A DNA stretch of 64,000 nt, taken from contig DEHD01000031.1 of NCBI GenBank assembly GCA_002351725.1, forward strand, positions 25,510 to 89,509, given 5' to 3'. The notes under the pieces were generated by a model that made no database searches, was not told the DNA's origin, and was given only the letters and a program-made list of their open reading frames with translations. This DNA comes from Prevotella sp. UBA2809. GTDB lineage: Bacteria; Bacteroidota; Bacteroidia; Bacteroidales; Bacteroidaceae. The position numbers and the translations under genes were made by a program. Shown one piece after another: positions 1-8,723 of the stretch. Position 1 is the first letter of the stretch. Every line of letters starts with the position of its first letter.

Positions 1-618
1 GACAACAATCTTAAGCTCGTCGCCATCATGAAGCACATCGTTATCTTTTGCACCATCGCGAAAGAAGGTGAACAGCTGCTGCAACTCCTTATTAGGATTC
101 TTTTCATCTTTCATCACCGCCCAGCGATAGCCTATGCCATTACGGTAGATGTGCATGAAATACCAGTTGTTCTCGTTGGGAATATCCTGCAATCGTAGGT
201 CGCCAAACAGATAGCGCTCTGTAAGCATCTTCTTCCACACAAGTCTGAACTCGTTCATCCTTGGCGTGCGCTGCATGGTTGATGTAGAGGTAAAGTGGTG
301 TCCGTCTACCTTAACGTCGAGCTGGTATTGTGTGCCAGGTATGCCCTTGAACTTAGAGCGATAATAGCCGTTGCGGATAAAGGGGATGGTGGCTGTGGTG
401 CCATCGTCGCCAGTAATCACAACTACAGCGTTATCAACATCGCTGCCTGTTGAGTTATCGTCCATCGCATTGGTTTTGCTAACGCGTACCTCGGTGCCTG
501 TGGCAGAAAGGCTGCCTTCCACCACGTATCGCGAATCGGCATCGTGGTAGTCAATGTCGATAACCTTCTCGCAGGAAACCAACGCTATCACACATATTAT
601 ATAAATGAAGCGACGCAT
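1..618 (-). CDS. DUF4249 family outer-membrane-associated lipoprotein, 3' part missing
   Basis: The reading frame runs unbroken from an ATG at 618 to the window edge, giving 206 codons; the C-terminal part lies outside. The N-terminus (MRRFIYIICVIALVSCEK) is a lipoprotein signal with the lipobox cysteine at residue 15, so the mature protein should be a membrane-anchored lipoprotein. The following sequence (DADSRYVVEGSLSATGTEV and a beta-rich stretch) fits DUF4249 proteins, which are typically encoded directly after a TonB-dependent receptor. Here only 5 bp separate it from the receptor stop codon, so the two are almost certainly co-transcribed and probably work together on the outer membrane. 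The substrate cannot be told from sequence. Confidence 0.8.
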   Translation of the reverse strand, partial: MRRFIYIICVIALVSCEKVIDIDYHDADSRYVVEGSLSATGTEVRVSKTNAMDDNSTGSDVDNAVVVITGDDGTTATIPFIRNGYYRSKFKGIPGTQYQLDVKVDGHHFTSTSTMQRTPRMNEFRLVWKKMLTERYLFGDLRLQDIPNENNWYFMHIYRNGIGYRWAVMKDEKNPNKELQQLFTFFRDGAKDNDVLHDGDELKIVV

Positions 619-623
619 ATATG

Positions 624-2681
624 TCAGAATTTGATGTTAAACGATACGCTGGGCACTATGCCGAAGAGTGAATACTGGGTGGCTTTGGTGCCAGCGCCAT
701 ACTCGCCATCCTCGAAGTTGATGAGGAACGGATTGTAGTGGTTATACAGATTATATATACCAAACACCAACTGGTGAGTGCGCTTGCGGTACTGCTTACT
801 CCAAACGGCACTTACGTCAAGATGGTGCGAGGCTGGTGCGCGATAGCCATTGCGCTCGGTATAGTAGTATATCCAGTTGTCTTCAATCATATACTTTCCA
901 CTTGGGGCTGTAAACGCCTGACCGCTGTTATACACCCACGATGCATTGAAAGTCCAACGCTTATTGAGTCGATACATAGCCACGATATTAATGTCGTGAC
1001 GGCGATCGTTATTGGCATCATACCATCGGCCGTTGTTTATACCGTCAATCTTAGTCTTCGACCACGACAGGGTGTAACCAATCCATCCTGTAAGCTTGCC
1101 GTTATTCTTGCGGGCACTTAGCTCCACGCCGTAGCCCTTACCCTTACCAGCCAGAGTAAGTCGCTCGATTTCAATCTCGCTGGCAAACGATTTTCCATCG
1201 CGATAGTCAAGCACATTGTCAATCTGGCGGTAGTAGGCCTCAACAGAGAAATCGTAGTCCTGATTGGGAGTCATAAAGAACACACCTGCACTAACCTGAT
1301 CGGCCACCTCGGGCTTTACGATATTACTGCTCATAGTGTAGCGGTCGAATGGCGTAGATGTGCTCTGATTACGCAAGGCGTGAATATTCTGCGATGTACG
1401 GGTGTAGCCGAGTTTTATTGAGGTTATTGGTGACAATTGGTAGTTTAAAGACAAACGTGGCTCAAGCGTAGTGTGAGTCTTTACTATCTTGTTCTTACCA
1501 TAGTTATAATACCATCCGATAGAACCATCCTGCTCTATGTCGTAATAAAGCGAACCGCCAAGGGGCGAGAACATGCTAAGGCGCAAACCAGCCGACACAT
1601 TGAGCTTGGATGTTATAGGAGCGGCAACGTTAACCCATGCAGCATTATCCCAAGCACGGCGTTGCTCTTTCTCATGCAAAGTAACCTGCTTCCACTCGGC
1701 CGACTTCACATTAAGCAAGGCGGTCTGGAATCCTGTTTCGATGGCATATTTGCCAAGGCTGACATGAAAATCCTGACGGAATCCAGTCTGACGGATATGG
1801 CCTGAGAACCAAATGTTCATACCTAAGAAGTCGATGCCATTATCAGTTTGGTAACCACTATAATAGGCTGTTGACTGTGAATAAGAATCGCCTCCGAAAT
1901 GGTGCAGCCACTTTAAACTGGCAGAGAGATTATTCCAACGGATATCAACCATCTCATCGATAGCAGTACGGTCGTTTCCTGTAAAGAAACTAAGGAACAG
2001 TTGGTTATTCTCATTGATGGTCCAATCGGCCTTTGCGTTTACATCGTAGAAATACAGGGTGTTCCGCTTGAAATCGGGCGAGAACTTAAGGAACATATCC
2101 ATATACGAGCGACGTGCGGTGACAAGGAACGAGGCCTTGTTTTTAACTATCGGACCTTCAAGGGTTCCCTTTGCAGCAAGTAGTCCTATGCTGGCACCTC
2201 CGTGAAGTTCGCTTTTGTTTCCCGTCTTACCTATTATATCAAGTACTGCCGATGAAGCTCCGCCATACTGTGCTGGGAGCAAACCCTTGTAGAGCGTGGC
2301 CGATACCAGCGCATCACTATTAAAGGCAGAAAACAATCCTGCCAGATGGCCCACATTATACACAGGAGCAATGTCGACAAGTATCTGATTCTGAGCTGAT
2401 GTACCTCCACGCACCTGAAAGCTGCTGGATGCATCGCTCTCGGATTTCACACCTGTCAACAGCTGCATCGAGCGCATGATGTCCTGCTCGCCAAAAAGTT
2501 GTGGCGATGCTGTTAGGTCCTTAATCTGTACTTGCTCGGCTCCTGTCTGTATCTGGCGCAAACGCTGACGGGCTGAATTAGACTTTACAACCACCTCTTC
2601 CAACTGTTCCTGACGCAAGGTATCGGCAGGGGCAGCTGATATAGACAAAAGGGTTGATAGTAGTAACGATGATACAAACAT
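624..2681 (-). CDS. TonB-dependent outer membrane receptor
   Basis: A 685-residue protein with a signal peptide (about residues 1-19), a short stretch resembling a TonB-box region (LEEVVVKS), a plug domain (about 40-160, with QVRGGTSAQNQILVD) and a long beta-barrel ending in phenylalanine (SVSFNIKF), as outer membrane barrels do. The carboxypeptidase-regulatory-like domain common at the N-terminus of Bacteroidetes receptors is missing, so it is of the shorter class. It is paired with a DUF4249 lipoprotein rather than SusD, which argues against a standard glycan-uptake locus; metal chelates or peptides are possible. Its promoter ends 4 nt before the start codon (see findings). Confidence 0.9.
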   Translation of the reverse strand: MFVSSLLLSTLLSISAAPADTLRQEQLEEVVVKSNSARQRLRQIQTGAEQVQIKDLTASPQLFGEQDIMRSMQLLTGVKSESDASSSFQVRGGTSAQNQILVDIAPVYNVGHLAGLFSAFNSDALVSATLYKGLLPAQYGGASSAVLDIIGKTGNKSELHGGASIGLLAAKGTLEGPIVKNKASFLVTARRSYMDMFLKFSPDFKRNTLYFYDVNAKADWTINENNQLFLSFFTGNDRTAIDEMVDIRWNNLSASLKWLHHFGGDSYSQSTAYYSGYQTDNGIDFLGMNIWFSGHIRQTGFRQDFHVSLGKYAIETGFQTALLNVKSAEWKQVTLHEKEQRRAWDNAAWVNVAAPITSKLNVSAGLRLSMFSPLGGSLYYDIEQDGSIGWYYNYGKNKIVKTHTTLEPRLSLNYQLSPITSIKLGYTRTSQNIHALRNQSTSTPFDRYTMSSNIVKPEVADQVSAGVFFMTPNQDYDFSVEAYYRQIDNVLDYRDGKSFASEIEIERLTLAGKGKGYGVELSARKNNGKLTGWIGYTLSWSKTKIDGINNGRWYDANNDRRHDINIVAMYRLNKRWTFNASWVYNSGQAFTAPSGKYMIEDNWIYYYTERNGYRAPASHHLDVSAVWSKQYRKRTHQLVFGIYNLYNHYNPFLINFEDGEYGAGTKATQYSLFGIVPSVSFNIKF

Positions 2682-2685
2682 GTTG

Positions 2686-2716
2686 CAAAGTTAATGGATT
2701 TTTTGGAAACTCCAAA
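2686..2716 (-). promoter_or_regulatory. Promoter of the TonB receptor operon
   Basis: Reading on the minus strand, TTTG (2716-2713) is followed after 19 bp by TAACTTTG (2693-2686), a full match to the Bacteroidetes -33/-7 pattern. Only 4 nt separate the -7 box from the ATG at 2681. It overlaps the oppositely directed promoter of the 2763 gene. Confidence 0.75.
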
Positions 2717-2733
2717 AAAAATTCATATCTTTG
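2702..2733 (+). promoter_or_regulatory. Promoter of the small lipoprotein gene
   Basis: TTTG at 2702-2705, then 20 bp, then TATCTTTG at 2726-2733, matching the Bacteroidetes consensus. It leaves a leader of about 25 nt before the ATG at 2763 and overlaps the divergent receptor promoter. Confidence 0.7.
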
Positions 2734-2762
2734 CCCCCGATAATGTTAAAAAACTAATTATT

Positions 2763-3233
2763 ATGAAGAAATTATTTGTTGCTTTAGTAGCAATTGCAGC
2801 ACTTTGTGCTTGTGGAAGTGGTGAAAAAAAGTATCTTGACTACCGTGGATTGTCAATGGGCATGCCATTCAAGACTTTCTGCGATTCGCTTAGCGCACGC
2901 GGCTTTGCTGTCGACTCGGCTAAGAGCGATTCTGACTTCACCAAGGTTTCTATGTTCAACCCCGCCCTTAACTATCGCATTATGCTGGCTCAGAATAATG
3001 GCGCTCTGGTTGCTCTTCAGGAGAACTACATCATCTCTACCAACGACAGCACACGCAAGATGTGGCAGCAGATGCACGACCAGTTTGAAAAGCAGATTGG
3101 TGCATGGCCAAACATGCTGAAGGACGGCAAAGACCATCGTATAGCAAAATTCGAGGATGACGGCGGTTTCATCACCCTCACCCTCGAAAATACATATAAG
3201 CCTACCCTATCGGTGCTTTATCAATCAAAGTAA
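2763..3233 (+). CDS. Small secreted lipoprotein of unknown function
   Basis: 156 residues from the ATG at 2763, chosen because it gives a proper lipoprotein signal (MKKLFVALVAIAALCACGSG, lipobox ALCAC) and lies downstream of the promoter; a longer frame would start before the promoter. The mature part is hydrophilic with a D-Y-R-G-L-S-M-G-M start, a pattern seen in small periplasmic proteins of Bacteroidales that have no assigned role. Its 3' end overlaps the end of cdsA on the other strand by 9 bp, so the two genes converge with no room for a separate terminator. I do not recognise a named family. Confidence 0.75.
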   Translation: MKKLFVALVAIAALCACGSGEKKYLDYRGLSMGMPFKTFCDSLSARGFAVDSAKSDSDFTKVSMFNPALNYRIMLAQNNGALVALQENYIISTNDSTRKMWQQMHDQFEKQIGAWPNMLKDGKDHRIAKFEDDGGFITLTLENTYKPTLSVLYQSK

Positions 3234-4076
3234 CATGATGGTATAAAGGTAAACTACTGCAGCAGGAATGGCGAGCAGCGATGAATCGAAACGATCGAGC
3301 ATGCCACCATGTCCAGGCAGAATGTTTCCACTATCCTTTATACCAAGGGTGCGCTTGAAGAGACTCTCAACAAGGTCGCCCCAAGTGCCAAAGATTACTA
3401 CCGTAAGTCCCAGTCCGGCCCACTCTAAGGCTGAAAGCCCAAGCTGATTGAGCTGGTACTGCTCGGTAAGATACCATACAAGCACGGCTATGGCAATCAC
3501 AAGGATACCACCGCCAATGCTACCTTCCCAACTCTTTCCTGGAGAAATTCTGGGGAAGAGTTTATGTTTTCCCAACAACGAGCCACAGAGGTAAGCACCT
3601 GTATCGTTCATCCAGAGGAATACGAATACTGAGAGTGGCAACACGGCATCGTAAGTCACCAGGCCTTGAGGAGTAAGGTGGAATGCCAGTGTGTTGAGCA
3701 GCGAGAATGGCAATGCTATATAAAGCTGAGCCATCATCGTATAAGCCCAATCGTGTATAGGGTCTTCGTTCTTAAGATACAACTCGGCAACCATCAGATA
3801 GATGATCGACACGAGGTAAGGAATGAATACCGCTGATGGCGTAAGATCGCTACTGAAACCAGCAACGGCAAAGAAGAAATAAACACCTGCAACGGTAGAG
3901 ATGAGACGGTTAACGGTAACCTTCTCGCGTTCATTTACCAATCCGGTAAACTCCCAGATTGTCAAACCCGTGATGAGTGCAAACAATAGCACCATGGCCT
4001 GAGGGCGCAGAAAACTGCACACCACAACGGCAACAAACAGTATGCCGGTAATGGTTCTAACGATAAAATTATTCAT
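3225..4076 (-). CDS. cdsA: Phosphatidate cytidylyltransferase
   Basis: Makes CDP-diacylglycerol from phosphatidic acid and CTP, the branch point of phospholipid synthesis, in the inner membrane. The 283-residue protein is mostly membrane-spanning and carries the family signature near the C-terminus (SLFKRTLGIKDSGNILPGHGG followed by MLDRFD), including the conserved K-D and H-G-G-x-x-D-R residues. Length is normal for the family. Its start overlaps the end of ftsH by 8 bp, so it is translated from the rsfS-ftsH-cdsA operon. Confidence 0.95.
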   Translation of the reverse strand: MNNFIVRTITGILFVAVVVCSFLRPQAMVLLFALITGLTIWEFTGLVNEREKVTVNRLISTVAGVYFFFAVAGFSSDLTPSAVFIPYLVSIIYLMVAELYLKNEDPIHDWAYTMMAQLYIALPFSLLNTLAFHLTPQGLVTYDAVLPLSVFVFLWMNDTGAYLCGSLLGKHKLFPRISPGKSWEGSIGGGILVIAIAVLVWYLTEQYQLNQLGLSALEWAGLGLTVVIFGTWGDLVESLFKRTLGIKDSGNILPGHGGMLDRFDSSLLAIPAAVVYLYTIMLL

Positions 4077-6171
4077 CCTTATCCTCCTTTTCTTCTGATT
4101 TCACTTCGGTTGCTGAGTTTGTCGAAGCATCGCCATTGGCCTCAAGAGCCTTCTGAGCAGCAGCCTCGGCCTCAAGCTCCTTGGCACGCTCCTCGGCCAT
4201 ACGCTCTGCATCGGCCTTCATCTGTGCCTCGAGCAACTCCTCAGCACGACTGGTCCAAGGACGTTTGCCGAATATCTTCTCAACATCCTCGGCAAAGATA
4301 ACCTCACGGTCAATCAGCAACTGAGCCAGCTGGGCGTGACCCTCCTTATGCTCTGTAAGAATCTGCTTGGCACGCTCGTACTGCTCGTTAATCATACGCA
4401 TCACCTCATCGTCCATAATCTTTGCGGTAGTCTCAGAATATGGCTTCTGGAACTGATACTCAGCATTATTATAGTAGCAAACGTTAGGCAATTTGTCGCT
4501 CATACCTGCATAGGCCACCATACCGTAAGCCTGCTTAGTGGTACGCTCCAAGTCGTTCATAGCTCCTGTAGAGATATGTCCGATAAACAGCTCCTCAGCA
4601 GCACGGCCTCCTAACAGCGAGCACATCTCGTCGAGCATTGCCTCCTTAGTCTGCAGCACACGCTCCTCAGGCAGATACCAAGCGGCACCAAGAGCCTGAC
4701 CACGTGGTACGATAGACACCTTAACCAATGGGTTGGCAAACTCAGTAAACCATGATATTGTGGCGTGACCAGCCTCGTGGATAGCAATCGAACGCTTCTC
4801 TGACTCGGTCATCACCTTGGTCTTCTTCTCAAGACCTCCGATAATACGGTCTACTGCATCAAGGAAATCCTGCTTTGTTACAGTCTGACTATTGTGGCGG
4901 GCAGCTATCAGTGCAGCCTCGTTACATACGTTTGCAATATCAGCACCTGAGAATCCAGGAGTCTGGCGAGCGAGGAAATCAATATCCACGCTATCGTCAA
5001 TCTTCACTGGCTTAAGGTGTACCTTGAATACCTCCTTACGCTCGTTCAGGTCGGGCAGGTCAACATGTATCTGACGGTCGAAACGTCCTGCACGCAGCAA
5101 GGCCGAGTCGAGCATATCAGCACGGTTGGTAGCAGCAAGTATGATTACACCACTGTTAGTACCGAATCCGTCCATCTCAGTAAGCAGTGCGTTCAGAGTA
5201 TTCTCGCGCTCATCGTTACCACCCATGGCTGGGTTCTTTGAACGGGCACGACCCACAGCATCAATCTCATCGATAAAGATGATACATGGACTCTTCTGCT
5301 TAGCCTGCTGGAACAAGTCGCGTACACGCGATGCACCAACACCCACGAACATCTCAACGAAGTCGGAACCACTCATCGAGAAGAAAGGAACTCCAGCCTC
5401 GCCAGCCACAGCCTTTGCGAGCAGAGTCTTACCTGTTCCTGGAGGGCCAACCAACAGGGCTCCCTTGGGTATCTTACCTCCCAGATCGGTATATTTCTGT
5501 GGGTTCTTCAGGAAGTCTACAATCTCCTGAATCTCCTGCTTGGCTCCAGCTTGTCCGGCTACGTCCTTAAACGTGATACCAAGCTCGCCACCCTTTTCAT
5601 ACATCTTGGCTTTGCTCTTGCCCACGTTGAAGACGCCACCTCCCACGCCGCCTCCTCCGCCGCCCATGCGACGCATCAGGAATATCCACAATCCTACTAT
5701 AAATAAAATAGGAATAAGGTTAGATATGATGAGTGAGAAGAACTCGTTCTCTCTACGGTTGTCGAAAGCCAGTTCGCCTGAGAAGACCTTTTCTTCCTTA
5801 GCCTTTGCCACAAACTGCTCCACATGGTCAACGCTTCCGAACTCTACTTCAAGATAAGGCTCGGCACCAGTCTGGTTAGTTCCCTGATGGAACACATCGC
5901 GAATGTGTTCGGGCTTAACATACATGCGGAGTGTGCTCTGAGGCTTGTTTACAACAATCTTCTTAGCGTAGCCACGCTCCACCATTGTCTTGAACTCACT
6001 ATACGAAGCGTTCTTGGCAACACTGCTGTTAGCAGTACCACCACTTGTAAAATACAACAGTCCTAATGCGAGTATCGCGATGAAATATATCCAGTTCATA
6101 TTGAACTTGGGCATATTCATCTTCGGACCATTCCCGCCCATATTATTGTTTGGTTTCTGATTATTATCCAT
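4069..6171 (-). CDS. ftsH: ATP-dependent zinc metalloprotease FtsH
   Basis: Membrane-anchored AAA+ protease that removes damaged or unneeded membrane and cytosolic proteins. Seen in order: two transmembrane helices (WIYFIAILALGLLYF and ISNLIPILFIVGLWIFLM) around a periplasmic segment, a glycine-rich linker, Walker A (GPPGTGKTLLAKA), Walker B (IIFIDEID), the second region of homology ending in AGRFDRQ, and the zinc site HEAGH. The acidic Lys/Glu/Ala-rich C-terminal tail is unstructured. I chose the ATG at 6171 (MDNNQKPN, 700 residues); a TTG 15 bp upstream would extend it by five residues. It follows rsfS by 15 bp. Confidence 0.96.
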   Translation of the reverse strand: MDNNQKPNNNMGGNGPKMNMPKFNMNWIYFIAILALGLLYFTSGGTANSSVAKNASYSEFKTMVERGYAKKIVVNKPQSTLRMYVKPEHIRDVFHQGTNQTGAEPYLEVEFGSVDHVEQFVAKAKEEKVFSGELAFDNRRENEFFSLIISNLIPILFIVGLWIFLMRRMGGGGGGVGGGVFNVGKSKAKMYEKGGELGITFKDVAGQAGAKQEIQEIVDFLKNPQKYTDLGGKIPKGALLVGPPGTGKTLLAKAVAGEAGVPFFSMSGSDFVEMFVGVGASRVRDLFQQAKQKSPCIIFIDEIDAVGRARSKNPAMGGNDERENTLNALLTEMDGFGTNSGVIILAATNRADMLDSALLRAGRFDRQIHVDLPDLNERKEVFKVHLKPVKIDDSVDIDFLARQTPGFSGADIANVCNEAALIAARHNSQTVTKQDFLDAVDRIIGGLEKKTKVMTESEKRSIAIHEAGHATISWFTEFANPLVKVSIVPRGQALGAAWYLPEERVLQTKEAMLDEMCSLLGGRAAEELFIGHISTGAMNDLERTTKQAYGMVAYAGMSDKLPNVCYYNNAEYQFQKPYSETTAKIMDDEVMRMINEQYERAKQILTEHKEGHAQLAQLLIDREVIFAEDVEKIFGKRPWTSRAEELLEAQMKADAERMAEERAKELEAEAAAQKALEANGDASTNSATEVKSEEKEDKDE

Positions 6172-6186
6172 ATTTTCAATTATCAA

Positions 6187-6537
6187 TTAATCCAAGTCTG
6201 GAATCTGCTCGATTGGCGCATCTTCCCACAGATGCTCCAAATCATAATATTCGCGCACATCGGGCAGGAATATATGTACCAACACGTCGGTATAGTCCAT
6301 TGCCACCCATTGTGCATTCTCAAGTCCAACCACATGGGCTGGTTTCTCACCCAGTTTTTCACGTACCACATCACCTACCGATTCGGCAATAGCTTCTACC
6401 TGTGTTGGCGAATTACCAGTGCAAATCATAAAGTACTGGCATATTGTTCCCTCTATTTTTGTCAGGTCGGCCACAACTATATTGCTGCCTTTTTTCTCCT
6501 GAATAGCTTCTTTAATTGTTTCTACTAGTTCTTTCAT
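6187..6537 (-). CDS. rsfS: Ribosome silencing factor RsfS
   Basis: Binds ribosomal protein uL14 and blocks joining of the subunits when growth slows. The 116-residue product beginning MKELVETIKEAIQEKKG has the family length and the conserved stretch MICTGNSPTQVEAIAESV followed by a W-V-A-M-D-Y segment. The ATG at 6537 is used because the frame upstream of it contains only a TTG at 6585, which lies upstream of the -7 box. First gene of the rsfS-ftsH-cdsA operon. Confidence 0.92.
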   Translation of the reverse strand: MKELVETIKEAIQEKKGSNIVVADLTKIEGTICQYFMICTGNSPTQVEAIAESVGDVVREKLGEKPAHVVGLENAQWVAMDYTDVLVHIFLPDVREYYDLEHLWEDAPIEQIPDLD

Positions 6538-6562
6538 TAATAAATTATATGTTATTTGTGCA

Positions 6563-6593
6563 CAAAGGTACTGTAAATTGGTCAAAAAACAAA
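6563..6593 (-). promoter_or_regulatory. Promoter of rsfS-ftsH-cdsA
   Basis: On the minus strand, TTTG (6593-6590), 19 bp, then TACCTTTG (6570-6563). It ends 25 nt upstream of the rsfS ATG. Confidence 0.75.
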
Positions 6594-6640
6594 GAAAATG
6601 CGGAAATTTTGCGGTTTTTTATAAATTTTCCTCGAAAAAT

Positions 6641-6671
6641 TTTGGTAGTTCGAGAAAAAGTAGTACCTTTG
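6641..6671 (+). promoter_or_regulatory. Promoter of tRNA-Gln
   Basis: TTTG at 6641-6644, 19 bp, TACCTTTG at 6664-6671, about 43 nt before the tRNA 5' end. Confidence 0.75.
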
Positions 6672-6713
6672 CACCCGCAAAACAGAAACAACGAGTTCTT
6701 GAGCAAGACATTT

Positions 6714-6787
6714 TGGGGTATGGTGTAATGGTAACACTGCAGATTCTGGTCCTGCCTTTCCTGGTTCGAGTCCGGGTACCCCAACCA
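6714..6787 (+). tRNA. tRNA-Gln, anticodon CTG
   Basis: Cloverleaf with acceptor arms TGGGGTA (6714-6720) and TACCCCA (6777-6783), D-arm GTGT/ACAC, anticodon loop TTCTGGT with CTG at positions 34-36, and a T-arm with TTCGAGT. A CCA end is encoded at 6785-6787 after discriminator A. The UGGGGUA acceptor and CUG anticodon fit glutamine. The last pair of the anticodon stem is A-C instead of a normal pair. Confidence 0.9.
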
Positions 6788-6794
6788 AAAGAGA

Positions 6795-6825
6795 CGCTAA
6801 GCAAAATGCTTAGCGCTTTTTGTTT
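6795..6825 (+). terminator. Terminator of tRNA-Gln
   Basis: Stem CGCTAAGC (6795-6802) / GCTTAGCG (6808-6815) with a 5-nt loop, followed by C and a T-rich run. Confidence 0.8.
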
Positions 6826-6833
6826 TTATACCC

Positions 6834-6868
6834 AAAAAAAGAATCGCTAAGCGGAGTGCTTAGCGATT
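6834..6868 (-). terminator. Terminator of the DUF349 gene
   Basis: An 11-bp stem AATCGCTAAGC (6842-6852) / GCTTAGCGATT (6858-6868). In the minus direction it is followed by CTTTTTTT. It lies directly downstream of the stop codon at 6877 and carries the same 8-bp core as the neighbouring tRNA-Gln terminator. Confidence 0.8.
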
Positions 6869-6876
6869 ACTTTTTA

Positions 6877-8700
6877 TTATTTGTTCTCGGCATCGATTGC
6901 CTTTATCTTCTCACGAACCAGATTCATATCATCCTTCAGCTTCTGTACCTTGCGGTTCATCTCGTCAATAAGGCTATTACCCTTCTTCGAGCTTGCATTC
7001 AGGAATCCAAGGTTGTTCTCGTAGGTCTGAATCTCCTGCTTCAGAGCCTCATACTGACGGAACAGGCGTGCACGCTCGTTGTCGAGAGCATTCTCACCAC
7101 GCTCGGCTACCTGCTTCAGGTTCTGCTTGAAGTTACTCAGTTTGCGCTTTGCAGTGCTGATGTTAAGATCCTTATAGAGCTTGTCGAGAACAGCATGATA
7201 CTCCTTGTAGAGCTTGTCCTTCTCCTTAAATGGCACATGTCCGATGGCATTGTACTCCTCAACAAGTTTCTGTACCTTTTCTGCCAGGCCCTCACCAGTT
7301 TCCTCTGCAACAGCCTTCAGCTTCTCGATAATCTCCAGTTTCTTATCCAGATTCTCGCGTTCCTCACCACGTTGTCCTGCACCTGCAGCATTACGTGCCT
7401 CGAAGAATGCGTTACATGCACCAAGGAACTCAGCCCACAGCTGGTCGCCAAGCTTCTTTGGCACCATACCAATGGTCTTCCACTCCTTCTGCAGAGCTAT
7501 GAACTTATCACCTGTAGACTTCCAGTCGGTTGAATCCTGCAGAGCCTTTGCCTTCTCAATCAGAGCACGCTTCTTATCGGCATTCTCCTTGAATGTATCC
7601 TTCAGGCCCTTGAAATAAGCAGCCTTACGACCGAAGAAATCATCGCATGCAGCACGGAAGCGCTCGAAAATCTTCACGTTCATCTTCTGTGGAGCGAAAC
7701 CAATGGTCTTCCACTCTGTCTGGATATCAATAATCTGCTTGGTATGCTTCTCCCAGTCGCCGCTACCCTTGTTCTCCTCGGCAGCGATAGCCTCAACCTT
7801 CTCACAAAGAACGGTCTTTCGTGCCAGGTTATCCTCTTCCTTTGCACGAACACCCTCAAAGTGCTGCTGATGACGCTTGTTGATAACACTTGATGCAGCC
7901 TTGAAACGATTCCAGATCTCCTCACGCTGCTCTTTGGCAACAGGACCAATCTCACGATACTCCTGGTGCAGCTTCTGTAACTGGTGGAAGGCACTGATAA
8001 CATCCTCCTCGTCGGCCAACTTCTCGGCAGCCTCGCAGAGGGCGGTCTTCAGCTCAAAGTTCTTCTTGAAATCATACTCACGGGCCTCACTGTTAAGGCG
8101 AAGCATATCGTAGAACTGCTCTACGTACAACTGATAGTTACGCCACAACTCGTTGGCCTTATCAGCTGGCACATTCTTAATCTCGCGCCACTGCTCCTGC
8201 AGGGCTTTGAACTCCTTGTAGTTCTTGTTTGCCTCATCGGGAGTGGTAATCATGGCCTTGATACGATCGATGATAGCCAACTTCTTCGTGAGATTCTCCT
8301 GCTTCTCAGCTTCCATCTCCTTGAAGATCTTGGCACGCTTCTCCTTGATGATTCCCATCTCTGCCTTGAACGACTCCTCTACCGGATCGGGGGTGTACTG
8401 ATACTGCTCAGGATCGCCGCCAGCATCCAGATAAGCCTTGAGCTTAGCCTCGCGCTCAGCAATGTGCAACTTGTAGAATGAAGCCTTAAGATACTCCACT
8501 TCTTCCTTCTGCGGTGTCTCATCGCTATGAGCGATGTCCTGCAGACGATGCAACACGTCTTCCTTAGTCTCGTAAACTACACGAGCCTGCTCTTCGTTCT
8601 CAACTTGAGGTTCAGTCTCAACAGCCTGAGATGCAACTTCCTCATTAACTACTTCTTCGTTTGTACCCAACTCGAGGGTATTCTCTTGAGAGTCCATCAT
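6877..8700 (-). CDS. DUF349 domain protein, large helical
   Basis: A 607-residue, highly charged, almost wholly helical protein. Several copies of the DUF349 pattern are visible (for example LWAEFLGACNAFFEAR, IWNRFKAASSVINKRH, IFERFRAACDDFFGRK), each about 70-80 residues and each containing W-K-x-I-G-x-x-P type segments. The first 60 residues are acidic and low in complexity. Proteins of this family are common in Bacteroidetes; no biochemical role is established that I can name. It stands alone between two terminator/promoter regions. Two ATG codons in a row (8700 and 8697) are possible starts. Confidence 0.85.
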   Translation of the reverse strand: MMDSQENTLELGTNEEVVNEEVASQAVETEPQVENEEQARVVYETKEDVLHRLQDIAHSDETPQKEEVEYLKASFYKLHIAEREAKLKAYLDAGGDPEQYQYTPDPVEESFKAEMGIIKEKRAKIFKEMEAEKQENLTKKLAIIDRIKAMITTPDEANKNYKEFKALQEQWREIKNVPADKANELWRNYQLYVEQFYDMLRLNSEAREYDFKKNFELKTALCEAAEKLADEEDVISAFHQLQKLHQEYREIGPVAKEQREEIWNRFKAASSVINKRHQQHFEGVRAKEEDNLARKTVLCEKVEAIAAEENKGSGDWEKHTKQIIDIQTEWKTIGFAPQKMNVKIFERFRAACDDFFGRKAAYFKGLKDTFKENADKKRALIEKAKALQDSTDWKSTGDKFIALQKEWKTIGMVPKKLGDQLWAEFLGACNAFFEARNAAGAGQRGEERENLDKKLEIIEKLKAVAEETGEGLAEKVQKLVEEYNAIGHVPFKEKDKLYKEYHAVLDKLYKDLNISTAKRKLSNFKQNLKQVAERGENALDNERARLFRQYEALKQEIQTYENNLGFLNASSKKGNSLIDEMNRKVQKLKDDMNLVREKIKAIDAENK

Positions 8701-8723
8701 TTATATAAATTAATTAATACTAA

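Noticed and set aside
738..1121. Plus-strand open frames within the TonB receptor gene
   Set aside because: They overlap a clear minus-strand gene with conserved motifs and have no promoter or family features.
6582..6804. Minus-strand open frames across tRNA-Gln (MVGVPGLEPGKAG type)
   Set aside because: This is the familiar false translation of a tRNA gene and its flank.
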